This document shows, one piece after another, positions 42,062 to 51,459 of a stretch of DNA of 64,000 nt. Position 1 is the first letter of the stretch, and the number at the start of each line of letters is the position of its first letter. The notes below the pieces were generated by a model, which saw nothing but the letters and a program-made list of their open reading frames with translations, did no database searches and was not told the DNA's origin. The translations under genes were made by a program, and so were the position numbers. The stretch is from DATGKG01 sp963851325 (lineage in GTDB: Bacteria; Desulfobacterota; Binatia; Binatales; Binataceae): the NCBI GenBank assembly GCA_963851325.1, contig CAWKOR010000002.1, positions 434,001 to 498,000 on the forward strand, in the 5' to 3' direction.

Positions 42062-43441
42062 CTAGGACGCGAGCGCCTCCGCGGAGCCCACCGATTCCGG
42101 AATTCCGGTGGCGGGCAGCTTGCGCAGTCCAGGAGTGCGTTCAAACGGCGAGACCAAGTCGAGTTCCTTGCCCATCTCGCGCACCGCGGGCAACACCTCG
42201 GTGGCGATGAGCCGCATGCTGGTGGTACGATCCTTGGCGGAAATTGGCCCGTCGTTCTGCCAGAAGCCGAACACGCCGGGGCGCAACACCTCGAGCACCT
42301 TGCGAATCTTCGGCAACACCGTTTTCGGCGTTCCGCAAATCACCTGCAGCGATTTCTCGACCTTGGGGAACGCGTCAAAGATCTGCTTGCGCAGCGCTGC
42401 GGTATCGACGCGATTCTCGCCCGGCTGCCATACGCCGGCGCGCACCTCGACCTGCGAGGCCGCGATGTTGTCGTTTTGCGTCGGAGGCGAAAAGGCGCCG
42501 CCGAAGGCCTGATCCTGGTTGGCCGGATCGGTGAACTGCTTGGCGATGCGCCGGGTTGCTTCCTTGGAATTGTATCCCGGCGGGAACATCCACTGCGGCT
42601 GCCCGAACAGCGAATAGCCGATGCCGGCGCCGCCGAACATGTCGAACTTCGCGATCTCACGCGCCTTCTCGTCGGTTTCGGCGACATATACTTTTTGTAG
42701 ATATCCGAAATTCTCGGGCCCGACCTGGTAGCCCTCTTTCGCCGCCGCATCGCGATAGATGTTCCATAGCTCGACGGTCGGTTCCAGGAAGGTGGCGAGC
42801 GCCACATACGGATAGCGATGCTGCGCGCACCAGATGACGGTCTCGGGGCTCAGCAAGCCGGGAATCCAGATCGGTGGATGCGGCTTCTGCAGCGGCAGCG
42901 CCCACGGATCGACAAATCGATAGTGAAAATGCTTGCCCTCATAGCGCCACGGGCCGGGCTGCGTCCACGCCTTGACGACCAGGTCGTGCGCCTCGTTGAA
43001 GTATTCGCGGTTGAAGCCGGGATTGGCGTTGGTCGCGAACTGCTCGCTGCCCGCGCCGCGCACCCATCCGGTAACCAGGCGTCCGCGCGAGATCATGTCG
43101 ATCATCGCCAGCTCTTCGGCCAGCCGCAACGGATTTCCCACCACCGGCAGCGGATTGCCCAGCAGTACGATTTTCACCTTTTCGGTAATGCGCGCGAGGA
43201 TCGCCGCCTCGACGTTCATCACCGAGCCCATGCAGAACGCGGTGTCATGATGCTCGTTGAGCATCACGCCGTCGAAGCCAAGCTGTTCGGCGAGCACCTT
43301 CTCGTCGAGGTATTCATTCAGGAGCTCCGAGCCGCGGCGGGCATCGTAGAGCCGGTTGGGCAGCCCGAAGTATCCGTTCTTGATGATCTCGTCGTTGGGC
43401 GCGTCCCGGTATGGGCGCTCCGTGAAATACATGATGTGCAT
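42062..43441 (-). CDS. LLM class flavin-dependent oxidoreductase
   Basis: A 459-residue luciferase-like monooxygenase. The N terminus has LAEQLGFDGVMLNEHHDTAF, then ILARITEKVKIVLLGNPLPV and AMIDMISRGRLVTGWVRGAG, which form the (beta/alpha)8 flavin-binding core. The start MHIMYFTERPYRD is normal. These enzymes use FMNH2 or F420 to oxygenate aldehydes, alkanesulfonates or aromatic compounds. It is 20 bp downstream of the alpha/beta hydrolase gene on the same strand, so the two probably act in sequence. The substrate is unknown. Confidence 0.92.
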   Translation of the reverse strand: MHIMYFTERPYRDAPNDEIIKNGYFGLPNRLYDARRGSELLNEYLDEKVLAEQLGFDGVMLNEHHDTAFCMGSVMNVEAAILARITEKVKIVLLGNPLPVVGNPLRLAEELAMIDMISRGRLVTGWVRGAGSEQFATNANPGFNREYFNEAHDLVVKAWTQPGPWRYEGKHFHYRFVDPWALPLQKPHPPIWIPGLLSPETVIWCAQHRYPYVALATFLEPTVELWNIYRDAAAKEGYQVGPENFGYLQKVYVAETDEKAREIAKFDMFGGAGIGYSLFGQPQWMFPPGYNSKEATRRIAKQFTDPANQDQAFGGAFSPPTQNDNIAASQVEVRAGVWQPGENRVDTAALRKQIFDAFPKVEKSLQVICGTPKTVLPKIRKVLEVLRPGVFGFWQNDGPISAKDRTTSMRLIATEVLPAVREMGKELDLVSPFERTPGLRKLPATGIPESVGSAEALAS

Positions 43442-43461
43442 ATTTGCCTCCGCTTTTGGCG

Positions 43462-44262
43462 CTATGCCAGGAATCCCTGCACCTCAGCAACAAATTGTGC
43501 GCTTTTTTCTACTTCGGGCCGATGCCCGCAACCGTCGAAAATCTTGAGCGTCGAGCCCTTGATGGACTGGTTATACGCATGCGCCGATGCGAGCGGCACA
43601 ATGCTGTCTTCGCGCCCCCAAATCAGCGTGGTCGGCAGGCCGGCGGCCGTCCCGAGCAGATGCGGCAAACTCGGATTGAACAGGAACGGCTGCCATGCGA
43701 TGCGCGCGGTCTGTGCGCGCGCGTCTTCCCATAGCTCGAAGGCCTCGGGACCCTGTCCACCATAGAGTTGCGCAAGCTCGGGAACTTCGGCGGGCTTGTA
43801 CATGGTGGCGGCGAAATGCTGCGGCGCCATCACCTGGAAAAAATCGGTGATGTAGCCCTCGCCTTCGGGCGGCCGGATTCCCTCCGGCGCGACCAGCACC
43901 ATCTTGCGGAACTGCGAGGCATTGTTGGCCGCCATTTCGGCCGCGATCCATCCGCCCAGTGAAAACCCGATGACGTCGATTGGTGCGAGCTTCTGTTCCT
44001 TCAGGTAGCGTGCGTAGAAACCCGCCATGTCGCGGATATTCATGATCCATTCGGCGCGCTCGGTGGCCCCGAAGCCCGGATGGAGCGGCACCAGCAGCGT
44101 GCGCGTTTTCGCCAGCTCCGAGTTCCATCGCAGCCACCCGGGGAAGCCCAATTCGTCGTGCAATATGAGGAGCGGATTGCCGGTCCCGCCTTTGACGACT
44201 CTAAGATTGGTGCCGTCGACCTTTACGGTCTCCTCGTGCCATTCGCGAGAATTATCCGCCAT
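43462..44262 (-). CDS. Alpha/beta hydrolase
   Basis: A 266-residue alpha/beta hydrolase. The nucleophile elbow is GFSLGGWIAAE, the acid is probably the Asp in LIWGREDSIVP, and the catalytic histidine lies in DGCGHRPEVE. The oxyanion segment HDELGFPGWLRWN precedes. There is no signal peptide. It could cleave a C-C bond or ester of a product of the neighbouring LLM oxygenase. A TetR-like palindrome precedes its start by about 50 bp. Confidence 0.92.
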   Translation of the reverse strand: MADNSREWHEETVKVDGTNLRVVKGGTGNPLLILHDELGFPGWLRWNSELAKTRTLLVPLHPGFGATERAEWIMNIRDMAGFYARYLKEQKLAPIDVIGFSLGGWIAAEMAANNASQFRKMVLVAPEGIRPPEGEGYITDFFQVMAPQHFAATMYKPAEVPELAQLYGGQGPEAFELWEDARAQTARIAWQPFLFNPSLPHLLGTAAGLPTTLIWGREDSIVPLASAHAYNQSIKGSTLKIFDGCGHRPEVEKSAQFVAEVQGFLA

Positions 44263-44314
44263 GACTCGCCTCTCTTCCTGAATCTAAGCGGGTAACACAA
44301 GGTGCGGCAGAATT

Positions 44315-44332
44315 ACAAACCGATCGGTATGT
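44315..44332. promoter_or_regulatory. Near-perfect palindrome, probable TetR-family operator
   Basis: ACAAACCGATCGGTATGT is an 18-bp palindrome with a single mismatched pair. ACCGATCGGT palindromes are common TetR/AcrR-type operators. It lies in the 81-bp gap upstream of the hydrolase and LLM oxygenase genes and downstream of tonB. A related site is at 6242-6257 before the MaoC-like gene. No tetR gene is in the window. Confidence 0.45.
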
Positions 44333-44343
44333 CACGATTTCCC

Positions 44344-45099
44344 CTACTGAACAGTGATCGGAATCCGCACGTCGAATTCCGATGCGATGGCGATTCCGTC
44401 CTTCATCGCGGGAAAGAATCTCCACTCGCGCAAGGTAGTGAGCAGAATCTGATTGAGGCGCGGATTCGGGGTCGGCTGCGCCAGCGTCACTGCGACGGCG
44501 CCATCGGGGGAAACTTTGAAATGCGCAATCGCGACCGCTCGGAAAACGTTCTCGCGCATATCGTCGGGAATGGTCGGCGTCGGCGCGTAGATGGCGCGCG
44601 CCCCTGAGGCATCGTTGCCGACGCCGGCGCCGCTGCCCACACCGGTGCCGCCCGGAACTCCAACGGTTTCTTCCTTCGCCGAGGGCGGCCCCGAGGTCGT
44701 CGGAACGCTGGGACCAGTGCCGACCTCGCTGGTTTCGCTGGGGCTGATGAGAGGCGGCGCCTCGACCTTCGGATGGTGCGTCGCGACTCTCTTGCGATGC
44801 GGCTTCTCCGCCAGCTTCGGCTTTACCGGAACCGCGGCCGGACCACCCTGCAGGCCCGCGGGCTGCGGCGGAACCACCTCGATCAGGCGAGCCTCGATTG
44901 CGTTGGATGGATGGTGATGCGGCGCCGGTGGTCTTATAAGGCCCGCACCAAGAAGCATCGCCGCGGTCGCCAGGACGGCCAGCGGCGCGGTCACAGCGAA
45001 TCGCCGCCGCGATTGGTTGCGAGGCATCGCTTCCTCGAGATCCGGCGATCCCGGCTCCGGGCGAACTTCCACATCCATCCGTGCCGCGGCGTTATTCAC
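44344..45099 (-). CDS. tonB: TonB-like energy transducer
   Basis: About 251 residues. A cytoplasmic start is followed by a single membrane anchor (RRFAVTAPLAVLATAAMLLG), a proline- and lysine-rich periplasmic stalk (PAAVPVKPKLAEKPHRKR) and a C-terminal TonB domain (AVAIAHFKVSPDGAVAVTLA, REWRFFPAMKDG). It transmits proton-motive force to the receptor encoded just upstream. I choose the GTG at 45097-45099, which overlaps the receptor stop (GTGA); ATG 45078 is an alternative. No exbB/exbD genes are beside it. Confidence 0.87.
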   Translation of the reverse strand: MNNAAARMDVEVRPEPGSPDLEEAMPRNQSRRRFAVTAPLAVLATAAMLLGAGLIRPPAPHHHPSNAIEARLIEVVPPQPAGLQGGPAAVPVKPKLAEKPHRKRVATHHPKVEAPPLISPSETSEVGTGPSVPTTSGPPSAKEETVGVPGGTGVGSGAGVGNDASGARAIYAPTPTIPDDMRENVFRAVAIAHFKVSPDGAVAVTLAQPTPNPRLNQILLTTLREWRFFPAMKDGIAIASEFDVRIPITVQ

Positions 45100-47475
45100 G
45101 GATTCGATGCCCCCGCCGACTTGCCCAATGGCAGCTCCCACTTGATGCCGCCGTAGAATGAGCGTCGCGGTCCGAACTGCGAGGCGAAGACGCCGATGCC
45201 GGAGCCGTCGCGAATCTCATAGGTCCGATCCGCGAGGTTCACTACCGCGGCGCGCAACACAATCGCCCCGCGCTCCGCAAGATCGATGCGTTTCGCAATG
45301 GCGGCATTGACCTGAACATAGAACGGAAGGTTGCCGGTGTTGGCGAAGCCGGACCGCAAACCACTTCCGTAGATTCCATCGACGCTGAACAGGAAACCGT
45401 TCCATCGATAAGCCGCTCCTACTGAGGAGGAGAAGGTCTGGTCGTGATCGAGGAACACGTAGTGGGACTGGATGTACTTGAACTCGTCGGGATCGAAATT
45501 GAATTGCCCCGATTCGGCCTGGGTCCCCTGTCCGACGCTATACGCAAAGTTGCCATAGGCATACAAATTGTCGCGCGTGTAAGAGCTGGTGAACTCGGTC
45601 CCGTAAACGCGCCCCTTCGAATAATTGAAGGTCTCAAAAATCAGCGCCGGACCGAACTGGCCCTCATCGAGCAAATCGCGCGCCTTTTTGTAATACGCAT
45701 CGATGCCGAGGTTCAGCCCCGGGATGACCTGCTGCGTCACACCCGCATCGAAATAGTGATCGCGCTCCGGACTCGGGGTGTCATTGGTGAAGATCGCCGG
45801 CGCGCCGGTGGTTCCTCGAACCTTGGCGAACGAGGCGGTCGGAACCAGCTCCGTCGCGGGAGGCGTGAAGTACCTCGCATACGCCGCATGCAGGACGGTG
45901 TTCTTGAAGAGCCGGTATTCAACGCCCACGCGGGGGCTGGCCTGATCCGATCGGGTCAGGCCATCGTAGAGGTCGAAGCGCACGCCGTAGTTGATGGTCA
46001 GCTTTTCGATCGGCTTCCATTCATCCTGAACGTAAACGCTGTATTGCCACGCAGTCAGCGCAGTGTTGTTCACGATCGAGATCGGGTTGCCGCCCGCAGG
46101 AGGATCGGGAAACACTGCCTCGTGATTGTCGATCTCCGCGCGCTCACCGTCGAAGTAGCCGCCGACCCGAAACGTATGCCCGGCTATTCCGCGATACGCG
46201 GTATCGATTTGGAAGCCGTTGGCAAAGCTGGAGCGAAACACCTTCGCGGCGGCGCCGTTGTAAACCAGGTCGCCGGGATGATCGGGATTGAATGAGACAT
46301 TCGAGTAGCGGCTGAACGGCGCGATTTGATAATCGATATCGCGCCCGATGGTCCCTTGCAGCGCAATCACATTGAAGTAGTTCTGCTCGAATTGATTCTC
46401 CGAAACGTTCTCCGAGGGGTACACCGGCGTGCCATTGAGCGGGAACACCTGCGGCTGACCTGGATTCGCGGGGATCTGGAAATGATTCACCGCCACTCCT
46501 GAAATGAGACTGAGCCGCATCGTAGGATTCAGAAAGTAGGAAAAATAGCCAAAGCCCGCGCCCTGATGCGACTCATCGTGAATCGCGGTCGGTCCCGGGG
46601 TCGGTGGCTCGAGGCCTCGATCGGTGTGCAGATATTGCCCGGTGACGAAGTAGCTGAGGTTGCCCTTGGAACCGCCATATTCGAAGCTCGGTTGCTCAGT
46701 TCCCGCGCTGCCCGCCGTAGAACTCGACACTGCCAAGATTGTCCAGCAGCCCGTCCTTGGTTTTGATGTCGATGATTCCCGCGGTGCGCAGGCCAAACTG
46801 CGCCGGCAGCGCGCCGGTCAACAGACTGATGCTGTTGGCGAAGCGCGGGCTCAGCACCTGGCCAAATCCCGTGATGCCTTCAGGCAACTGGACGCCATTG
46901 ATGCGGTACTGCAGGTTGGCATGGTCGCCGCGCACGTGCAGATTTCCGAACGAATCCTGCACCACGCCCGGCGCCTGCAGCAGCACCTGGTTGAGCGGCG
47001 TGTTCTGGCCCTGCGGCAACTCCTCGATGGCCTGTTCGCTGAATCGATAGACGCTGCCTCCGGTTTCGGGTGAAAGGCCGTTGCGCGACTGATTGAGGCG
47101 CTTGGCGACCACTGCCACGCTCAACTCCTTCGCCTGCAGCGCGAGTTGCACCGGTTTGGCGCCGCCCTTCGTCACATTGACGATCGCGGTCGCCGGCTTG
47201 AAGTCCTTCTTGTTCGCAATCACGGCGTAGGTCCCGAGGGCCACATCTTTGAAAACGAAATGACCCTGGTTGTCGCTGGTAACCTCGGCCGCGGTTTTTC
47301 CGTTGCCATTTTGAAGTGTAAGTTTCACGCCCGGTATAGGTCGCCCGAGCGCATCATTAACTGTACCTGTAACGTCCTGAGCAATCGCCCTGTTCTCCGC
47401 TGCCGACGCGATCGAAAAGACTCCCGCCATCAGCATCACACCAAGCCCGACCGCCAGGACGAAGTAGCTTCGCAT
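45096..47475 (-). CDS. TonB-dependent receptor, interrupted by a frameshift
   Basis: About 792 residues if one base is removed. The first frame (47475-46696) has a signal peptide, a carboxypeptidase-like regulatory domain (GTVNDALGRPIPGVKLTLQN) and a plug domain with LLQAPGVVQDSFGNLHVRGD. It ends abruptly in a stop at GGQRGN. The second frame continues EQPSFEYGGSKGNLSYFVTG, with many beta strands to the end. The join is at about 46702-46704, where a CCC run (GGG on the coding strand) appears to have one extra base. The substrate (siderophore, metal chelate or organic solute) is unknown. The downstream tonB is translationally coupled. Confidence 0.88.
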
Positions 47476-47595
47476 CGCTCACTTCTCCTGCTCGATCTGT
47501 TTCCCGCGCGCGCACTTGCATGCGCGATCGGACACACGGCGCCGATTCATCAATCGGGCACGTGCGCGTTTCATTCGGTTTTGAGGACTGGGAAA

Positions 47596-47919
47596 CTAGA
47601 CCGAAGCGGGAGGCGCTCTACCGAAGCGATGCTCTACGAGCGTCGAGATGGGTCCGCTATGGACCGCGTATGAGACTGTGCTTTCGAGGAGGGTCGGCGC
47701 ATCGAGCGCCGGCACCACCGCCGAGACGGCCGGGGAATGGAAGTGGGCCGCGCAAATCGCGCACGAGATGTCCGCGATGCCGGAGCTCGACGCTGAAACT
47801 TGCTGCTGAGACGAGGTGCGATGAACGTGAGCCGCCGCAATCGTCTGCCCAAGTAACAGGATAACTGCCGCAATCGTGGCGACTCTGCGCATCATCATTA
47901 TGGAGCGGCGGGAATTCAT
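47596..47919 (-). CDS. Small exported protein with CxxC, DUF2946-like
   Basis: About 107 residues, with a signal peptide (RRVATIAAVILLLGQTIAAA) and a CxxC motif in ISCAICAAHFHS. The pattern of hydrophobic leader, CxxC and a histidine-containing following segment resembles DUF2946, small proteins often near TonB receptors and copper genes. ATG 47919 is chosen; the frame continues upstream without signal character and would overlap the Rieske gene. It is the gene between the Rieske oxygenase and the TonB receptor. A metal-related role is only inferred. Confidence 0.5.
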   Translation of the reverse strand: MNSRRSIMMMRRVATIAAVILLLGQTIAAAHVHRTSSQQQVSASSSGIADISCAICAAHFHSPAVSAVVPALDAPTLLESTVSYAVHSGPISTLVEHRFGRAPPASV

Positions 47920-47992
47920 TTTGGGCGAAGCCGGTTCGCGATGACCCGACACCTCAAACTGCCGCGTTCCGCGATGAGGGTCAAGCGGAGGG

Positions 47993-49126
47993 TCATTCGC
48001 CGAGTGCGGCGCGGATCGAGCGATGGAAATGTTCCAGCGCCGGTTCATAGCGACCGTACAGCACCTCGCGAAGCGCGCCGGATTCGAAGTTGCGCTGGAT
48101 CTGCTCGCCGATGCCGAAGTCCTGCTCGACCACGCCGATGAGCAAGTCCATCACCCTCTTCCACTTCGGATTTTCCGCGTCGGCGGGCGGCGTCAGCACG
48201 CTTATCTCGGTGATGGATTCGTTGACACTCCCCGCGACCGGAAACACGCGATAGGTCTCGAGGTGGTCGCTCTGCATCACGCAAATGGTGTTCGGGAACA
48301 GATTCATCAGGATGGTCGCGTGCGGAATCAGGTCCCATTTCGATTCGGGGAGGTCGCGCATTTTTTCGATCGAGTTGCGAATCCCCACCAGGCGATGACT
48401 CAGGTTGAAGCCGTCGTAAAGCGCGAGATTCTTCACGAACATAGGCGCGATGTTGCTCTTGTGCAGCACCTTGATGTGGTAGGCCTCCCAAAACGTATCG
48501 CTCACCAGCTTCCAATTCATGTTGCGCCGCACGATGCGCTGATCGGCAACCGCGAAATCGTCGATGCCGTACGACGCGAGGTCCTCGGCGAGGCCACCGA
48601 GATGCTTCTCGATGTCGATAGTTGCGCCTGCGCGGGGCGTCACCCACACCAACCCGAATTTCTCCTCGACCGGAAAACTCACGAGACCATGACTATCGCG
48701 ATCCAAGGTCGCGAAGCCCGCTTCCTCGGGAATCGCGCGCAGCTTGCCGTCGGTGTCGTAGCTCCACGCATGGTACGGGCAACTGAAGCGCACGGCTCCG
48801 GCGCCGCATCCTTCGACCAGCCGCGACCCGCGATGACGACAGATATTCGCAAACGCGCGCAGCCGCCCGTCATCGTTGCGCGTGACCAGAATCGGGGTCG
48901 GCCCGAGGCTATCGGTGAAGTAGTCGCCCGGCTTCTTCACGCGGCAACTGAATCCCACCACCAGCGGAAACTCATGGAACAGAATCTCGCGCTCGCGCCG
49001 GGCGCGCTCGTGCGAGGTGTAGGCGCTCGGGTCATTGCGGGTAAAGGCCTCGGCCATCGGCGGCGCGCCGCGATCGATCGATTCGAGCGCCTGGCGAATC
49101 AGCCGCACCTGGGTTTGATGGTTCAC
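47993..49126 (-). CDS. Rieske-type aromatic ring-hydroxylating oxygenase, large subunit
   Basis: A 377-residue non-heme iron oxygenase. The Rieske cluster ligands are C96-R-H98 and C116-PY-H119. The catalytic domain has NMNWKLVSDTFWEAYHIKVL with the two histidines that bind mononuclear iron. It uses electrons from a separate reductase (not in the window) to oxygenate an aromatic or related substrate. The start is GTG 49126. The upstream 247-bp gap contains a short second copy of the 5-prime end of this kind of gene (49260-49299). Confidence 0.93.
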   Translation of the reverse strand: MNHQTQVRLIRQALESIDRGAPPMAEAFTRNDPSAYTSHERARREREILFHEFPLVVGFSCRVKKPGDYFTDSLGPTPILVTRNDDGRLRAFANICRHRGSRLVEGCGAGAVRFSCPYHAWSYDTDGKLRAIPEEAGFATLDRDSHGLVSFPVEEKFGLVWVTPRAGATIDIEKHLGGLAEDLASYGIDDFAVADQRIVRRNMNWKLVSDTFWEAYHIKVLHKSNIAPMFVKNLALYDGFNLSHRLVGIRNSIEKMRDLPESKWDLIPHATILMNLFPNTICVMQSDHLETYRVFPVAGSVNESITEISVLTPPADAENPKWKRVMDLLIGVVEQDFGIGEQIQRNFESGALREVLYGRYEPALEHFHRSIRAALGE

Positions 49127-49259
49127 AAAAATTCCTCGCTATCGATTTCCCTGTGGTCGTTCGCGAACAACCCGCGACGATAGCGCGATCGAGAAAACGT
49201 TTCCGCCCCCCGCAGCATCGCTGCGGGCGATTCGCGAACCGCCCCGACCAGAAAGATTA

Positions 49260-49299
49260 GCGCCTCGCGAACCAGCAGCACCTGCGCTTGATGGTTCTC
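49260..49299 (-). pseudogene. Remnant similar to the start of the Rieske gene
   Basis: The 40 bases here match 49087-49126, the first codons of the Rieske gene, at 34 of 40 positions. Reading toward the left it would encode NHQAQVLLVREAL, comparable to NHQTQVRLIRQAL of the intact gene. The start codon position reads GAG instead of GTG. This looks like the leftover 5-prime end of a second, mostly deleted Rieske-type gene. Confidence 0.45.
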
Positions 49300-49373
49300 T
49301 ATCGGCGCCTTCTAAAGTGTCACGCACCCGCCTAGTCCGCGGCGCATAGCATGACGTATACTCTTGCTACCTT

Positions 49374-50021
49374 ATGGCGACGGATTCGACGCAAGCGCGC
49401 GAGAAAATGGTGGCCGAGCAGCTCGAAGCCCGCGGCATTACCGACCGCCGGGTGCTGGAGGCGATGCGCACCGTGGAACGCGATCGCTTCATTCCCAGTG
49501 AATTGCGCGATCACGCCTATGACGACGGACCGCTTCCGATCGGCGATGCGCAAACCATCTCGCAACCCTACATGGTCGCCCTCACTTGCGAGGTCGCGCA
49601 GCTCAGCGGCATCGAGCGCGTGCTCGAAATCGGCACCGGCAGCGGATACGAGGCCGCGGTGCTGTCGAACCTCGCCGCGCAAGTCGTCACCATCGAAAGC
49701 ATCCCGCATCTGTACGATCGCGCGCGTATCATTCTGCAGTCCGTCGGCGCGAACAACGTGACGGTGCGGCTGGGCGACGGCTCGCTGGGATGCCTCGAGG
49801 AAGCGCCCTTTGACGCGATCATCGTAAGTGCGGCGATGCCGGGGATCCCCACGACCTTGCTGACGCAACTCAAACCGAACGGGAGGCTGGTGGCGCCGAT
49901 CGGGGAAGAGGAATTGCAGTCGCTGGTGCGGATCGCGCGAATCAATGGCCATTGGCAGGAAGAATATTTCGGTGAATGCCGTTACGTGAAGATGACCGGA
50001 AAACACGGCTTCACCGATTGA
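49374..50021 (+). CDS. pcm: Protein-L-isoaspartate O-methyltransferase
   Basis: A 215-residue enzyme that repairs isoaspartyl residues by SAM-dependent methylation. The motifs are MVAEQLEARGITDRRVLEAM at the start, DGPLPIGDAQTISQPYMVAL, and the SAM site LEIGTGSGYEAAVL. It is followed 71 bp later by an NlpD-like gene, the same order as in many Proteobacteria (pcm-nlpD). It acts in the cytoplasm. The upstream gap is shared with the divergent Rieske gene. Confidence 0.95.
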   Translation: MATDSTQAREKMVAEQLEARGITDRRVLEAMRTVERDRFIPSELRDHAYDDGPLPIGDAQTISQPYMVALTCEVAQLSGIERVLEIGTGSGYEAAVLSNLAAQVVTIESIPHLYDRARIILQSVGANNVTVRLGDGSLGCLEEAPFDAIIVSAAMPGIPTTLLTQLKPNGRLVAPIGEEELQSLVRIARINGHWQEEYFGECRYVKMTGKHGFTD

Positions 50022-50092
50022 ACGATTCTCGCAGGTAGTGCCGCCCGGGAAGTTTCACAAACGACCCGCAATTCCCGGGGGCGGGTGGACGG

Positions 50093-50833
50093 TTGGCCAA
50101 CAGGCAGATCCGGCGTGCTGGGGTGGTGGCGGTTCTGGGCCTCGTGCTCGGAGGGATGCTTATTGCCGCGGGATGCTCGAGTTCAAAATCCGCCCTTAGC
50201 AACGGGCGCAGCCAGGGCACCTACTCGGTGCGGCGCGGCGACACGCTGCATCACATCGCGCAACGATACGGTGTCAGCGTCAGCAGTTTGATGAGCCTCA
50301 ACGGCATAACCGATCCGCGCAGTCTCCAGGTCGGGCAGGTGCTGACGATTCCAGGCTACACGTCGTATGCCGCGATCGAGCACCACGGCGAAGACTATTC
50401 GTCGGAACGTCCGACCCGGGTCTTTGCGTGGCCGGTTGATCATGGCGAGATCTCTTCGGGATTCGGGATTCGCAACGGCACGATGCATGACGGGGTCGAC
50501 ATTGCGGCGCCGCTGGGCACGGCGGTGCGCGCGGCCGAGAGCGGCACCGTAATTTACGCGGGACGCCTGCGCGGTTATGGCAACGTGATCATCCTGCGCC
50601 ATGACGATCACTACGTCACCGTTTACGGGCACAACTCGTCGAATCTGGTGCGCGAGGGCGACGTGGTGGCGCGCGGGCAGGTCATCGCGAGTATCGGCGA
50701 CAGTGGCCGCACCACCGGCGCCAATCTTCATTTCGAGGTGCGCCGCGACAACACGGCCCGCAATCCGCTCGCGTATCTTCCGCGGCCGGACCAAACCGCC
50801 GGGATCAGCTTTGCTCGGAATACCGGCTCCTAG
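50093..50833 (+). CDS. nlpD: LysM/M23 peptidase lipoprotein (NlpD family)
   Basis: A 246-residue lipoprotein. The signal peptide ends in lipobox IAAGC. A LysM domain follows (YSVRRGDTLHHIAQRYGVSV), then the M23 domain with HDGVDIAAPLGTAVRAAESG and ANLHFEVRRD. The zinc ligands H and D of HDGVD and the final HF of the LytM fold are present, so it may retain activity, unlike many NlpD proteins which are inactive activators. It starts at TTG 50093. It is anchored in the outer membrane and acts in septal wall splitting. Confidence 0.92.
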   Translation: MANRQIRRAGVVAVLGLVLGGMLIAAGCSSSKSALSNGRSQGTYSVRRGDTLHHIAQRYGVSVSSLMSLNGITDPRSLQVGQVLTIPGYTSYAAIEHHGEDYSSERPTRVFAWPVDHGEISSGFGIRNGTMHDGVDIAAPLGTAVRAAESGTVIYAGRLRGYGNVIILRHDDHYVTVYGHNSSNLVREGDVVARGQVIASIGDSGRTTGANLHFEVRRDNTARNPLAYLPRPDQTAGISFARNTGS

Positions 50834-50891
50834 TATCTTTCTCAATCGCGCTGGCTCGCGCTTTTCCGATCGCCTCGGGGAGAATGCCGTA

Positions 50892-51413
50892 ATGAATGTT
50901 GATGAGCTCAAGAAACTGATCCGGGATATTCCGGATTTCCCAAAACCCGGAATCCTGTTCCGCGATATCACGCCGCTAATCGCCAATGCGCGCGGCCTCG
51001 CGGCAATCGTCGACCAGATGGCCGAGGCTTTTCTCGGCAAGGTGGACGCGGTGCTGGGCATCGAGTCGCGCGGATTCATCTTCGGCGCGCCGGTTGCCTA
51101 TCGGCTGGGCGTCGGCCTCGCGATCGCACGCAAACCCGGCAAGCTCCCCTACACTTTCGTCGAGGAATCCTACGAGCTGGAGTATGGCCATGCCGAACTG
51201 CAGATGCACGAGGACGGCGTCGTGCGCGATGCGCGGGTCCTGATTGTCGATGATCTGCTCGCCACCGGCGGCACCGCGCATGCCGCGATTCGCCTGGTCC
51301 GGAAAATCGGAGGCAACGTGGTCGGATGCGGCTTCGTGGTTGAGCTCAACTTTCTGCGCGGGCGCGAGCGCCTCGAGCCGGTGCCGGTCACCTCGCTCAT
51401 TCAGTATGACTGA
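50892..51413 (+). CDS. apt: Adenine phosphoribosyltransferase
   Basis: A 173-residue enzyme of purine salvage that makes AMP from adenine and PRPP. It starts with MNVDELKKLIRDIPDFPKPG, the typical Apt N terminus, then LGIESRGFIFGAPVAYRLG, and has the PRPP loop VLIVDDLLATGGTA. The ATG at 50892 gives the usual length, and the longer frame upstream lies inside the nlpD gene in another phase. It is cytoplasmic. Confidence 0.96.
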   Translation: MNVDELKKLIRDIPDFPKPGILFRDITPLIANARGLAAIVDQMAEAFLGKVDAVLGIESRGFIFGAPVAYRLGVGLAIARKPGKLPYTFVEESYELEYGHAELQMHEDGVVRDARVLIVDDLLATGGTAHAAIRLVRKIGGNVVGCGFVVELNFLRGRERLEPVPVTSLIQYD

Positions 51414-51459
51414 TCGCAGTATGACTGATTGAAGCACCACTTCGTCACGCGATTGTGTC

